Below, in pieces: positions 34,601 to 45,746 of a stretch of DNA of 64,000 bases. The stretch comes from Siphonodentalium dalli (Eukaryota > Mollusca > Scaphopoda > Gadilida > Siphonodentaliidae): the NCBI GenBank assembly GCA_032622095.1, contig CP136065.1:217662151-217726150 (forward strand). The letters are read 5' to 3'. The translations under genes and the position numbers were made by a program. Position 1 is the stretch's first letter; each line of letters begins with the position of its first letter. The notes below the pieces were generated by a model. It was not told the origin of the DNA and did not search any database. It saw nothing but the letters and a program-made list of their open reading frames with translations.

Positions 34601-37107
34601 TTTTTTGGCCAAACTACCCCAAAATGACTCGTTCCCATCTGCCTGTCATTATTAACATCCATGACAAATTTCATGATAATCAGACGAACAGTACGACCTG
34701 CAGACCGCGCCAATTTATTTAATTTTGAAACCAAAGATGGCTGCCAGCGGCCATGTTTTTTGGCCAAATGACCCCAAAATGACTCATTCCCATCTACATG
34801 CCAATGTCAACATTCATGACAAATTTCATGATGATCTGACCAAAGTAAGGACCTGTAGCCTGTGCCAAAGGATTTAGTCATGCAAAGAGTAAAATCCAAG
34901 ATGGCTGCTGGCGGCCATGTCTTTTGGCCGAATGACCCCAAATGGACTCGTTCCCATTTACATGTCAAGGTTAACAGCCATGACAAATTTCATGAAGATC
35001 CGACCAAAGCTACGACCTGTAGCCCGCGCCAAAGGATTTAGTCATGCAAAGATTAAAATCCAAGATGCTCATGACGGCCATGTTTTTTGGCCAAACTACC
35101 CCAAAATGACTCGTTCCCATCTGCCTGTCATTATTAACATCCATGACAAATTTCATGATAATCAGACGAACAGTACGACCTGCAGACCGCGCCAATTTAT
35201 TTACTTTTGAAATCAAATATGGCTGCAAGCGGCCATGTTTTTTGGCCAAATGACCCCAAAATGACTCATTCCCCATCTACATGTGAATGTCAACATTCAT
35301 GACACATTTCATGAAGATCCGACCAAAGCTACGACCTGTAGCCCGCGCCAAAGGATTTAGTCATGCAAAGAGTAAAATCCAAGATGGCTACTGGTGGCCA
35401 TGTTTTTTGGCCTAACGATCCCAAAATAACTCGTTCCCATCTACATGTCAATATTAACATCTATGACAAATTTCATGATAATCAGACGAACAGTACGACC
35501 TGTAGACTGCGCCAATCTATTTAATTTTGAAATCAAAGATGGCTGCCAACGGCTATGCTTTTGGCCAAATTACCCCAAAATGACTCATTCCCATCTACAT
35601 GTGAATGTCAACATTCATGACAAATTTCATAATGATCTGACCAAAGTTACATGTAGGACCTGTAGCCTGTGCCAAAAGATTTAGTCATGCAAAGAGTAAA
35701 ATCCAAGATGGCTGCTGGCGGCCATGTCTTTTGACCGAATGACCCCAAAAGGACTCGTTCCCATTTACATGTCAAGGTCAACAGCCATGACAAATTTCAT
35801 GAAGATCCGACCAAAGCTACGACCTGTAGCCCGCGCCAAAGGATTTAGTCATGCAAAGATTAAAATCCAAGATGCTCATGACGGCCATGTTTTTTGGCCA
35901 AACTACCCCAAAATGACTCGTTCCCATCTGCCTGTCATTATTAACATCCATGACAAATTTCATGATAATCAGACGAACAGTACGACCTGCAGACCGCGCC
36001 AATTTATTTAATTTTGAAACCAAAGATGGCTGCCAGCGGCCATGTTTTTTGGCCAAATGACCCCAAAATGACTCATTCCCATCTACATGTCAATGTCAAC
36101 ATTCATGACAAATTTCATGATGATCTGACCAAAGTAAGGACCTGTAGCCTGTGCCAAAGAATTTAGTCACGCAAAGAGTAAAATCCAAGATGGCTGCTGG
36201 CGGCCATGTCTTTTGGCCGAATGACCCCAAATGGACTCGTTCCCATTTACATGTCAAGGTCAACAGCCATGACAAATTTCATGAAGATCCGACCAAAGCT
36301 ACGACCTGTAGCCCGCGCCAAAGGATTTAGTCATGCAAAGATTAAAATCCAAGATGCTCATGACGGCCATGTTTTTTGGCCAAACTACCCCAAAATGACT
36401 CGTTCCCATCTGCCTGTCATTATTAACATCCATGACAAATTTCATGATAATCAGACGAACAGTACGACCTGCAGACCGCGCCAATTTATTTACTTTTGAA
36501 ATCAAAGATGGCTGCCAGCGGCCATGTTTTTTGGCCAAATGACCCCAAAATGACTCATTCCCATCTACATGTACATGTCAATGTTAACATTCATGATAAA
36601 TTTCATGATGATCTGACCAAAGTAAGGACCTGTAGCCTGTGCCAAAGGATTTAGTCATGCAAAGAGTAAAATCCAAGATGGCTGATGGCAGTCATGTTTT
36701 TTGGCCGAATGACCCCAAAAGGACTCGTTCCCATTTACATGTCAAGGTCAACAGCCACGACAAATTTCATGAAGATCCGTCCAAAGCTACGACCTGTAGC
36801 ATGTGCCAAAGGATTTAGTCATGCAAAGAGTAAAATCCAAGATGCTCATGATGGCCATGTTTTTTTGGCCGAACTACCCAAAATGACTCATTCCCATCAG
36901 CCTTTCATTATTAACATCCATGACAAATTTCATGATAATCAGACAAACAGTACGACCTGTAGACCGCGCCAATTGATTTAAATTTTGAAATCAAAGATGG
37001 CTGCCAGCGGCCATGTTTTTTGGCCAAATGACCCCAAGATGACTCATTCCCATCTACATGTCAATGTCAACATTAATGACAAATTCCATAATGATCTGAC
37101 AAAAGTA
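31631..37107 (+). repeat. Tandem array, second part, with 482/965/1289-bp periodicity
   Basis: Continues with the same monomer family directly after the element 1 terminus. Recurrent segments at 32506, 33470 and 34435 are spaced 964-965 bp. Segments at 34435 and 35724, and at 34917 and 36206, are spaced 1289 bp. 34435 to 34917 and 35724 to 36206 are both 482 bp, that is three monomers. Open frames of up to 98 codons on both strands are repeat by-products. Confidence 0.9.
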
Positions 37108-37484
37108 CCCTGCTGGACAAAACAAGTGTCAACTTATTAACTGCGGTGCGGTTAGCGTTGCCACCGCGGCCGAAATGCAACTACATGTACCGGTACACCG
37201 CGGCTCCACCGGCTAACTACAGTTGGGCTGCGGTTTACTTGCTATTTGGCATGGTGTACATGTACTTTCATTAAACTGAAAAAAGAAAATACAAACCAAA
37301 AATGTACATGTCATTCGACCGCGAGGGTACATGTAGTTGCGGTTCGGACGCAGTGAACTTGCCGTTCGGCCGCAGTGTACTTGCTGTTCGGCCGCAGTGC
37401 TCAACTGCAGTTACAAACTGTGACACCGCAGCCGAACGGCAAATACACCGCGGTGCCAATGGACACTTATTTTGTCCAGCGGGG
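37108..37484. mobile_element. TA-flanked MITE family 3, copy 1
   Basis: A 377-bp insertion in an array monomer. The termini are CCCTGCTGGACAAAACAAG and, complemented, CCCCGCTGGACAAAATAAG. Flanked by TA on each side; intact monomers read AAAGTAAGGACCTGTAGCC, giving the empty site. The interior is rich in CCGCGGTG and TTCGGCC. The TA duplication suggests a Tc1/mariner-type transposase. Confidence 0.85.
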
Positions 37485-37486
37485 TA

Positions 37487-38103
37487 AGGACTTGTAGCCT
37501 GTGCCAAAGGATTTAGTCATGCAAAGAGTAAAATCCAAGATGGCTGCTGGCGGCCATGTTTTTTGGCCGAATGACCCCAAAAGGACTCGTTCCCATCTAC
37601 ATGTCATTGTTAAAATCTATGACAAATTTCATGAAGATCCGACCAAAGCTACGACCTGTAGCCCGCGCCAAAGGATTTAGTCATGCAAAGAGTAAAATCC
37701 AAGATGGCTACTGGTGGCCATGTTTTTTGGCCTAACAAACCCAAATAACTCGTTCCCATCTACATGTCAATATTAACATCTATGACAAATTTCATGATGA
37801 TCAGACGAACAGTACAACCTGTAGACCGCACCAATGGATTTAATTTTGAAATCCAAGATGGCCACCAGCGGCCATGTTTTTTGGCCGTTTATTCCAAAAG
37901 AACTTGTTCCCAACTACCGGTACATGTCATTGTTAACATCCATGACAAATTTCATGAAGATCAGACCAAAGGTACGACATGTAGCCCGTGCCAAAGGATA
38001 TAGTCATGCAAAGAGTAAAATCCAAGATGGCTACTGGTGGCCATGTTTTTTGGCCTAACGATCCCAAAATAACTCGTTCCCATCTACATGTCAATATTAA
38101 CAT
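37487..38103 (+). repeat. Tandem array segment between MITEs
   Basis: Continuation of the monomer array (AAGGACTTGTAGCCTG onward, with AAGATGGCTGCTGGC and AAGATGGCTACTGG variants), up to the MITE insertion site. Confidence 0.85.
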
Positions 38104-38106
38104 CTA

Positions 38107-38449
38107 CCGCTATACTTAAAGTAATTGACCACCAATAACGTGGTGTCACCCCGTTAATATGGCGGTACTATACCATGGTATCCTCCAATACCGCGGTACT
38201 GATACCGCTTGTTAACGCGAACAAGTATGTGTGAGTAAATACCTCCCCTAAAAGAGTTCCATGAAAATCACCGCGGTATTCAACAAAATTAATGCGGTGC
38301 CCGCTAAAAGACCACGGTATCATTATCGCCCAATACCGTAACTCCACGCCATGACCGTCTCGATACCGCTACCGTTTATTACCGGTATCACCGCGGTCAT
38401 GACCGGGGTATCACCCCGTTTTTCTGGTCAATTACTTTGAGAATAGCGG
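38107..38449. mobile_element. CTA-flanked MITE family 4
   Basis: A 343-bp insertion with 25-bp inverted termini (38107-38131 and 38425-38449; CCGCTATACTTAAAGTAATT and CCGCTATTCTCAAAGTAATT). Flanked by CTA (38104-38106 and 38450-38452). Intact monomers read AACATCTATGACAAATTTC, the empty site. The interior repeats GGTAYYACCGCGGTA-like palindromic words. The 3-bp duplication is compatible with a PIF/Harbinger-like origin. Confidence 0.8.
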
Positions 38450-38452
38450 CTA

Positions 38453-38717
38453 TGACAAATTTCATGATAATCAGACGAACAGTACGACCTGTAGACTGCA
38501 CCAATCTATTTAATTTTGAAACCAAAGATGGCTGCCAGCGGCCATGTTTTTTGGCCGTTTATTCCAAAAGAACTTGTTCCCAACTACCGGTACATGTCAT
38601 TGTTAACATCCATGACAAATTTCATGAAGATCAGACCAAAGGCACAACCTTGAAATCCAAGATGGCCACCAAGATGTTTTTCGATCGAAAGACCCCAAAA
38701 TGATTCGTTCCCATCTA
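38453..38717 (+). repeat. Tandem array segment between MITEs
   Basis: Diverged monomers (CCAAAGATGGCTGCCAGCGG, AACTACCGGTACATGTC) ending at CCCATCTA, the target of the next MITE. Confidence 0.8.
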
Positions 38718-39113
38718 CCCTGCTGGGAAAAACAAGTGTCCACTTAACCACGGTGCGCTTAGCATTGCCACCGCGGCCGAAATGCAACTACACCGCGCTC
38801 CACTGGCTAACTACAGTTGGGCATTGGTTTATTTGCCATTCGGCCATGGTGTACAAATGTAGTTGCCGCTGTGTACATTCATCAAACTGAAAAAAGACAA
38901 TACAAACCAGAAATCTAACCACGGTGTACATACCAATCGGCCCCGTTGTAGTTGCTTTTTGGCCATGGTGTACATGTGTACTTGTCGTTCGGCCGCGGTG
39001 TACATGTACTTGCCGCTCGGCCGCGGCGCTCAACTGCAGTTACAAACTCTGACACTGCACCCGAATGGCAAATACACCGTGGTGCCAATGGACACTTGTT
39101 TTGTCCAGCAGGG
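38718..39113. mobile_element. TA-flanked MITE family 3, copy 2
   Basis: A 396-bp insertion with termini CCCTGCTGGGAAAAACAAG and complemented CCCTGCTGGACAAAACAAG. Flanked by TA; the empty site is CCCATCTACATGTCAATG, present in most monomers. Confidence 0.85.
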
Positions 39114-39139
39114 TACATGTCAATGTCAACATTCATGAC

Positions 39140-39748
39140 CAGGGTTCGCTCTGCCACTTGCCAAATTTGCCAATGGCAAAAATAATTCACAGTTGGCAAA
39201 AAATATTTTCATTTGGCAAAAGTTTTGGCAAGTCACTTTTTAATTCCTTATTAATGAAGTTAAAAAATATCGGTCAATCAATACCATTCATTTTCGGAAA
39301 TTATTAAAATGGAATTATATTAGTTGTGTTTTATATGGTTTCGCAAAAGTTAACACCTCCAGTAAGATGCAGTTAATCTGATATCATTAGTATCGACGGG
39401 TGGAGGGATTACCTCTATTTAGTGTGATGGTGGTGCTTACATAGCTAATCTTCATATGATGTTCGCTTTTGATCAAGCAACGCTTCTACTATTGTATTGT
39501 TCGGTAATCGGTTTATTGTTGTATGATAAACCGTAATAGATGAGATCATAATCATTAACTAACTGCTTTTTTATCGATATCAAACAGTGAGTGTCGAAAC
39601 ATAAGACTCAGTCAAGGTTGCAGAAAATGATGCTATTGGGAATAATATTTGGCAAATTCTAAAAGAATTTGGCAAAAAATATTTTCATTTGGCAAATTAT
39701 TTGGCAAATTATTTGGCAAATGTAAATTTCGTTCCAGCGCGGACCCTG
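39140..39748. mobile_element. hAT-type MITE with TTGGCAAA subterminal repeats
   Basis: A 609-bp insertion flanked by a perfect 8-bp duplication TTCATGAC (39132-39139 and 39749-39756), in a monomer that otherwise reads CATTCATGACAAATTTC. Termini CAGGGTTCGC and complemented CAGGGTCCGC fit hAT ends. Both ends carry several TTGGCAAA copies, as expected of transposase binding sites. The centre is AT-rich and non-coding. Confidence 0.85.
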
Positions 39749-39756
39749 TTCATGAC

Positions 39757-39894
39757 AAATTTCAAAGAGATCAGACTAAAGGCACAACCTGTATCCCGCG
39801 ACAAAGTAAATTGTTGACGGACACACAGACACACGGATGACGGACGCCAACCCATGGCAATAGCTCAAACTTACAAAGTTGTAAGTTGAGCTAA
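39757..39894 (+). mobile_element. Helitron-like element 2, 3' terminus
   Basis: The last monomer fragment leads into TTGTTGACGGACACACAGACA and CCATGGCAATAGCTC. The hairpin follows at 39862-39892: AGCTCAA, bulged A, CTTAC, loop AAAGTT, GTAAG, TTGAGCT. It ends CTAA (39891-39894) followed by T. Same organisation as element 1. Confidence 0.7.
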
Positions 39895-40150
39895 TAAAAC
39901 GGGATGCGTTGGAATTTTGCAAAATGAATAAAATGAAAACCGTCAGGAGCTCCGAAATAGGGGTGGGCGGGTCACCGGAAACACAGGTATATTTTTTTGG
40001 CTTTACTACTTCGGGGTTCATGCAGTTTGCTGAATTTTTCTTGCGGTAAAAATCCGATGACCACATTGAACCCGCCGTTCATTTCTTATATAATACAGCA
40101 GTATTACATGGGGTGACACCACTATAGAGGGGGTCAATTACTTAAATCTA
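39895..40150. other. Unique stretch without recognised feature
   Basis: No gene or repeat recognised. A G-rich segment (GGGGTGGGCGGG) is near 39960. Confidence 0.4.
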
Positions 40151-40151
40151 G

Positions 40152-40240
40152 GGAAGTCGATAGCCGAGAGGTACTGTAGTGTACTGGTCTCTCGTGCTAG
40201 CGGGCCAGGGATCGCAACCTGGTCAGGGTATTCTGACAAA
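40152..40240 (+). mobile_element. tRNA-like (Ser-type) SINE head
   Basis: Contains TAGCCGAGAGG, a good RNA polymerase III A box, and about 50 bp later GGATCGCAACCTGG, an imperfect B box. Lacks a clean tRNA cloverleaf, so a SINE or tRNA pseudogene is more likely than an active tRNA. The 3' limit is unknown. Confidence 0.45.
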
Positions 40241-40434
40241 AATCAGAACTCGGTCAGATACAAAGTTTGTAAAGCTGAAAAGTCTCATTTGAGATCACTG
40301 AATAAAGATCCGAATGCAAAAATACCAACTTCCCCCATTACAACATCTATCCAGGTATTTTGTTGTTCTGCAGTATGCTGTCTGATTGGGGGTGCGGACA
40401 TAAATGGCTAACCTGTGTACATGCCTCGGGGTAT

Positions 40435-41100
40435 CTGGAGAAGTCAGCCCAAAACAAGGTCGGCCACAAGAGAAGTCGGCCCGGGTAAATTAAAGATTGG
40501 TCAAGAAAAGTCGGCCCCATTATTATTTTACTGCTTGTTAATGCCTGTGGCACAATAAGATGAGACCGACATTTCGCCACACGGTGTCATAAGGGATTAC
40601 ATCACCTCGTAGCATTCCATTTTATGTGACCATGTTTTGGTCACATGGTGTCAAGGAGGATTATATCACCTCCTGGCAATCCATTTTCTTATCGCGCACT
40701 GTCATGGCTTTACGCAGATATGTCGATAGGGTTCGTTAAACGGAAATTTAAATCTGTACCGGAAAAATAGCCATATATACAAGACATGGTATTAGACCAG
40801 ATACGAACCTTCACAGTTAGTCAGCCAATTAATCTATAGACCTAAACAATGTCCTGTCATAATTATAATGGGCGTCGCGCCAGAGGGATTTCCACATGGA
40901 AGCAGTCAGCGAAACGCCGATAAAGATCAACACTAAGTCATATACAATGTAGTGTTGAACAAGGTTTCCGTGACACCTGATATACATGTATGTTACTCAA
41001 TTGAGTAAACATGTCACTAACTGATGTTAATAGCTGGGCCGACTTCGTACGGGGCCGACTTCTCTGGGGCCGACTTCGTAGCGGGGCCGACTTCTCCTGT
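40435..41100. mobile_element. Inverted-repeat element with GAGAAGTCGGCCC clusters
   Basis: The left end holds three or four copies of AGAAGTCRGCCC (40435-40520). The right end holds four copies in the opposite sense (GGGCCGACTTC, 41035-41095). The interior has two related blocks around GATTACATCACCTC and GATTATATCACCTC (40592 and 40650). Non-coding; superfamily unknown. Confidence 0.5.
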
Positions 41101-41197
41101 ATTCCGCCTTGCTGTGTGCACATTAAAGAACGATACTGCAGTCGCCACAGGGTTATAAAGTTACTAGTACTCGGCCGTGGTAGCACCTGGACCCGAC

Positions 41198-41256
41198 AGG
41201 AATGATTAACAGCCCGAGGGCCTATTTATAGACCCGAGACGGAGTTAATCATTCCT
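41198..41256. repeat. Perfect 13-bp hairpin
   Basis: AGGAATGATTAAC (41198-41210) pairs exactly with GTTAATCATTCCT (41244-41256) over a 33-nt loop. Confidence 0.8.
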
Positions 41257-41513
41257 GGAGGGCTGTAAAGAAACCAAGGTGCCCGACAAAATCATGCTAT
41301 TACTATTATTACCACACCGTCCTGGTGTGAGCATGCTTTAATGAAAACAAAGCTTAGCGCTCGCTTCTGTTCAACTTCACCTTAAAACCATGGAATCATG
41401 ACGTGTGGGTAAAATAATGTTCATCTAATAAAGAACGCCCTCTAAAGTGGTAAAAATATTAAGTAATAGTGTTAACGTTGGAATCAACAGAAAGATCAGA
41501 CTTTAATTTTTGA

Positions 41514-41583
41514 GGCGCGCGATCGCTCTTGCGCACCATCGCGCGGCTAAAATTGAAAACCAGTGAGCGATCAATTGCGCGCC
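41514..41583. repeat. GC-rich hairpin
   Basis: GGCGCGC and GATCGCTC on the left pair with GAGCGATC and GCGCGCC on the right, the right arm interrupted by AATT. Confidence 0.7.
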
Positions 41584-42250
41584 TAGCCAAATACGGAGAG
41601 CGTACAAGTATAAAGAAACAGCTTGAATGTTGTAGCAAAATATCAAATGAATTCTCCAAAACCAACATTCATTGTCGGCATTCATCAAAAGGTGATCCCT
41701 CGTGCCACGATGATTGGCAGTTTAAGTTTTTTGACGTCACACGATGTGAAGTGTCAAATGCACTATCTGTCTGAGACTGAATGATTCGAAGCTAAAAATA
41801 CATTTGAACGATTTCTATGTATGGCTTATGACGTCACATAAATTCCTGGAAAATCAAAGCGAGACCACATGGCCGGGAGATGTTACCGTATTTATTTCGT
41901 CAGCATTGAATCGGAGTATTAAATTAATTCCTTATTAATAATTATGAATTACAATTAATATACCGGGGTAGGAGCATGTACAATATGAAAACACAGTGTG
42001 TAACATTCACTTGTGCTAATGGATAGTGGATTAAGCAGTGTTAAACCATCAAAGAGTTTCAATGGACATCCATCGTGAGTAAACTAATTCAATTTACGCA
42101 ACATTTATGAATGTATTTCCGCTGTTTATTTTATCTTGATAGAAACCGCGCGGCTGGCCAAAACCCAGCGAGCAGGACTATGCGCGCCTACATTTTGTAA
42201 ACATGAAAGTCTGAAAGATATCTGTATGAATTTGAACTGAATACACATGT
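41584..42250. other. Stretch without recognised gene
   Basis: No supported coding frame. A GACGTCACA/ATGACGTCACATAA pair of CRE-like words lies at 41733 and 41830; their role is unknown. Confidence 0.4.
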
Positions 42251-42254
42251 ACTA

Positions 42255-42637
42255 CCCTGCTGGGCAAAACAAGTGTCCACTTAACCACGGTGCGCTTAGC
42301 ATTGCTACTGCGGCTGAAATGCAACTGCACAGCGGCTCCACCAGCTAACTACAGTTGGGCCGCGGTGTATTTGCCATTCGACCATGGTGTAGTTGCCGCT
42401 GTGTGCATTCATTAAATTGAAAAAAGACAATATAAACCAGAAATCTAACCACGGTGTACATGCCATTCGGCCCCATTGTAGTTGCTTTTCGGCCATGGTG
42501 TACATGTGTACTTGACGGTCGGCCATGGTGTACTTGCCGCTTGGCCGCGGTGCTCAACTGCAGTTACAAACTCTGACACCGCCGCCGAACGCCAAACACA
42601 CCGCGGTGCCAATGGACACTTGTTTTGTCCAGCGGGG
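42255..42637. mobile_element. TA-flanked MITE family 3, copy 3
   Basis: Termini CCCTGCTGGGCAAAACAAG and complemented CCCCGCTGGACAAAACAAG. The left flank is TA; the right flank is CA, a probable mutated duplication. It lies outside the array, so the family is not restricted to it. Confidence 0.8.
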
Positions 42638-42726
42638 CAGTACGATTGATCTTTTCAATTTGAAAACAGAAACAATTCTTTTTCAGTCCTAAATCAAATG
42701 ATTAAATTAATGATACGCAAATACCT

Positions 42727-43104
42727 GTGGCTGTGCAACCTTTGATGATTAGAGAACAAATTCAACAATGCCTCCAAGCTCCTGTCGAAAGTAAAAGTGC
42801 AATAATCATGTCACAAACACAGTTTACACATGATGTCATGAAATTGAATACACCTAACATTGAATTGCCTAGTCTTCGTGTATCTGTGGTACACAATAAT
42901 CCATACAATCCTCAAAACAACATTCATTGTTGCAAATTACATGAAACACAGATCAATCACTCGTTGATTTTTCAATTTCGTGCCATGTGGGGCCTTGACC
43001 TTGTAGTGGAGAAATCGGTGTATATAAAGTGTTTGTCGACGCCGATGCCGGCTCTAAATAAAAGTGTAATGTCTAGCTTCTTCGTTGTTTCTCAGTGGAT
43101 GTGA
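42727..43104 (+). CDS. Unsupported open frame next to LTR-like signals
   Basis: A 125-codon open frame without a recognisable domain. The first 70 residues (REQIQQCLQAPVES, then LRVSVVHNNPY) have a plausible protein composition. A TTCTTTTTCAG acceptor-like sequence lies upstream near 42675, so this could be an exon or a retroelement remnant. The 3' half overlaps TATATAAA at 43021 and AATAAA at 43057, whose 36-bp spacing resembles a compact LTR, so it may be non-coding. No matching second LTR was found. Confidence 0.2.
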   Translation: MAVQPLMIREQIQQCLQAPVESKSAIIMSQTQFTHDVMKLNTPNIELPSLRVSVVHNNPYNPQNNIHCCKLHETQINHSLIFQFRAMWGLDLVVEKSVYIKCLSTPMPALNKSVMSSFFVVSQWM

Positions 43105-43800
43105 ATGCGATTTGGTATGTGTGTCCGGGTTGGGTCATGGATGATATTGATTATCGCACATGCACATTTAAATTTGATTTGTTTTTTTAATTTACAAATT
43201 TCGAGTAGAAGATTTGTTTACAATCGAGATGGCTAATCACAAACTGTGCCACGGTAATATTTTACCGAATGCCATGTTATCAGACTAGAAAGGCTGTGAT
43301 TAATCCTCGATTAATCTATTATTTGATTGAGTCTCTGAATGACTCAGTGAGGACAATTAAAAAGTGATCATCGGCAATGGTTGTTGTTGTACTTGTATGT
43401 AAATTCCTCCGTCGCGGTTGTCTTCGGAGCACGCTGCTCTCCTAACTCAGTACCGTTACTAACAGTCGATTGTTTTGAAGTTGAAGCGAAGAAAACGTAA
43501 TTCTTCGATCAGTTTCTGCTGGAGTCTGCGCAGTAACCTCCCGGAAGTCACGTGTGAAATTTACAAAAAAGCATACACGCTATTTTCGCTCTTGGTATAG
43601 AAATATAGAAAAATTATATGACGTCATAATTCACACGCATTTAGGTATAAACACCCACTGGGTGGTTGCTATAATTATAATATAAACTAGCTTTCAAATT
43701 CCATGTGGGAAATTTGGATACTTCCATGTATCAAGTTTTCCCGTTTCTCGTGTTATACATTACATTCTTCAATTAAGCTGTCTCGCTTTGTATTACACTA
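43105..43800. other. Stretch without recognised feature
   Basis: Short AT-rich and mixed sequence with no supported gene; one ATGACGTCATAATT CRE-like palindrome near 43620. Confidence 0.4.
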
Positions 43801-43860
43801 GCTGGTGGGTCCGACTTCGTCCATGCTGTTTCCCATCTCCTTTCCGGCGAAAGGCGCGAT

Positions 43861-44235
43861 TTGACCTTCAATTGACTATTTTGAAAGTCAAGGTCAGGTC
43901 GGGGTCATGATTTTACCCGTGCAAAACACTCCCCGAAGAAAAGTATCCCTAGGTATCAAATTTCGTCGAAATCCGTCCGTTTTACCCGATTTGACCTTGA
44001 ATTGACAATTTTTAAGGTCAAGGTCAGGTCGGGGTCACTATTTTACCCCTCCAAAACACTCCCCGGACAAAACCAACCCTAGGTATCAAATTTAGTCGAA
44101 ATCCGTCCGTTTTACCCGATTTGACCTTGAATTGACCATTTTGAAGGTCAAGGTCAGGTGGGGGTCACGATTTGACCCATCCAAAACACTCCCCGGACAA
44201 AAGTATCCCTAAGTATCCAATTTCGTCGAAATACA
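43861..44235. repeat. 130-bp tandem repeat block 2
   Basis: Three units with the TTGACCTT landmark at 43861, 43991 and 44121, exactly 130 bp apart, and inter-unit spacers AAAACACTCCCCG and CCCTAGGTATCAAATTT. Same family as 12713-13100. Confidence 0.9.
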
Positions 44236-45369
44236 TCTTTGATTACCACACGATAGCATGCTTTCCAAACGGTGTGGTTATTATCAATATCACCACAAGT
44301 GCTAATCCGGGGTAAGACTACAGCTTTTAAAGCGACCCATTTTTACTTCTACATCGACCTAATCCCCCATATTCCCCCATAACACCAGTGGATTTTATAT
44401 TTTCAAGCACAGTATAAACGCTGGCGTGCTAATAAATAAACCAATAAGACAATTATATTGAGATACATATTCGGTACATATCACATTCATTTATTTTGTT
44501 ATCTTCGAGTGTGTATATAACTTGGGTGTTTAATTCATTTTGTTAATGCTCATTACGCGCGCCGCGTGTATACTGATGTAGAGATTCCTGTTTCGCCTGG
44601 GCGCATGGGGGTTTTATTTATAGAACTGGGATTTTTTGGGAGGATTAAAAGTCGATCTGCGATCCGGAGGCCGAGTCCGGTAAAAAGTGTAGTTGGGAAT
44701 TTCAATTTCGTTTATTGTCGTTAACATTATGTGAATATTGTTGATTTTTGGTTTGTGATAAGCTATATATATATGCCACTTACAAATAAAAGAAATGAAA
44801 AAGATAATTTGTAAGTCTTATATTTCAAACTTTATAGACATTTTCATTCTGCAGCCCACTGGGGGTCGTGGTCGGAGACGGCCGAGTCGGCCACTTGTTC
44901 GTTAATTAGGTGCTGGTTGTTATTGTTATTTCGCAAAACCAATATATTTTATATTCTATAATTACAGCCATGGGTATATAATATATGATCTTGAGCGCGT
45001 TACCATTTCTGACTATGGGTTTCTTGTATATCTTGTCGATGAAAAGCGCAATAAATCTAATCTATAATTCATAGGCGGTTCTATCCCAGCGCAAATTGAA
45101 CGGTTGTGGTGACGAGTATCGTCTTTTTTGTGTGTGTGCGGTTCACTTTCATCTTATGTTCCGACTAATATTTATGATGGGAATATGTGTATCCTAAACA
45201 TTGTACCGATTTATCGGGTGACTTATATACATTTATGTTCAGCATTTCTTTGAACACCGCGGGTGGCCGGAACTTTAACACGTTCTATCAGTTGTCATAA
45301 TACCTAAATTCTCGTTTTCTATACCCCATACTCTCTTGCTCTGTACACAATTCCATATTTATGTATATA
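44236..45369. other. Stretch without recognised feature
   Basis: No coding frame above background and no repeat recognised. One TA run (TATATATATATG) at 44765. Confidence 0.4.
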
Positions 45370-45545
45370 CTATAATAATAATAAGTGTGCTTATATAGCA
45401 CGTATACCCAATGCCAGATGGGCCCTAAGCGCTTCACATTATACTCACCTTCATTGATATGGAGGAATAAACAATCTCTCTCCAGTGCCGTTGCACCAGT
45501 TGCAGCATGCGTGTCTTCTCTGTGGAGGCATTCATCATACAATGG
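45370..45545 (-). mobile_element. SINE 3'-end fragment
   Basis: On the minus strand it has AATGTGAAGCGCTTAGGGC then GTGCTATATAAGC and an ATTATTATT tail. This is the same tail architecture as the SINE at 15992-16386, so it is a 5'-truncated or diverged relative. Confidence 0.6.
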
Positions 45546-45746
45546 AATTTGAATTTAAATCAAATAGTCCCACGCATATCGTGCATTTATTTGAGAAACT
45601 TATCAATGACGGGCTGTTATAAACATGATTATATTACTATCGTGTCATTTAATTTTGTTGATGTCAAAACATCGTAGTGTACGAGCGTATTCCGGAATTT
45701 ACAAGAATCTTGCAAAACCTAGTGCTTCAACAGCGTCGTATTTCAC

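Noticed and set aside
26567-37000. Numerous open frames of 60-98 codons on both strands in the array
   Set aside because: They recur with the exact repeat offsets and depend on monomer sequence. Periods such as 482 and 1391 are not multiples of three, so no continuous protein is encoded.
25000-39900. CRISPR-like array
   Set aside because: Units are about 161 bp with diverged, contiguous monomers and no short repeat/unique spacer alternation; the genome is eukaryotic.
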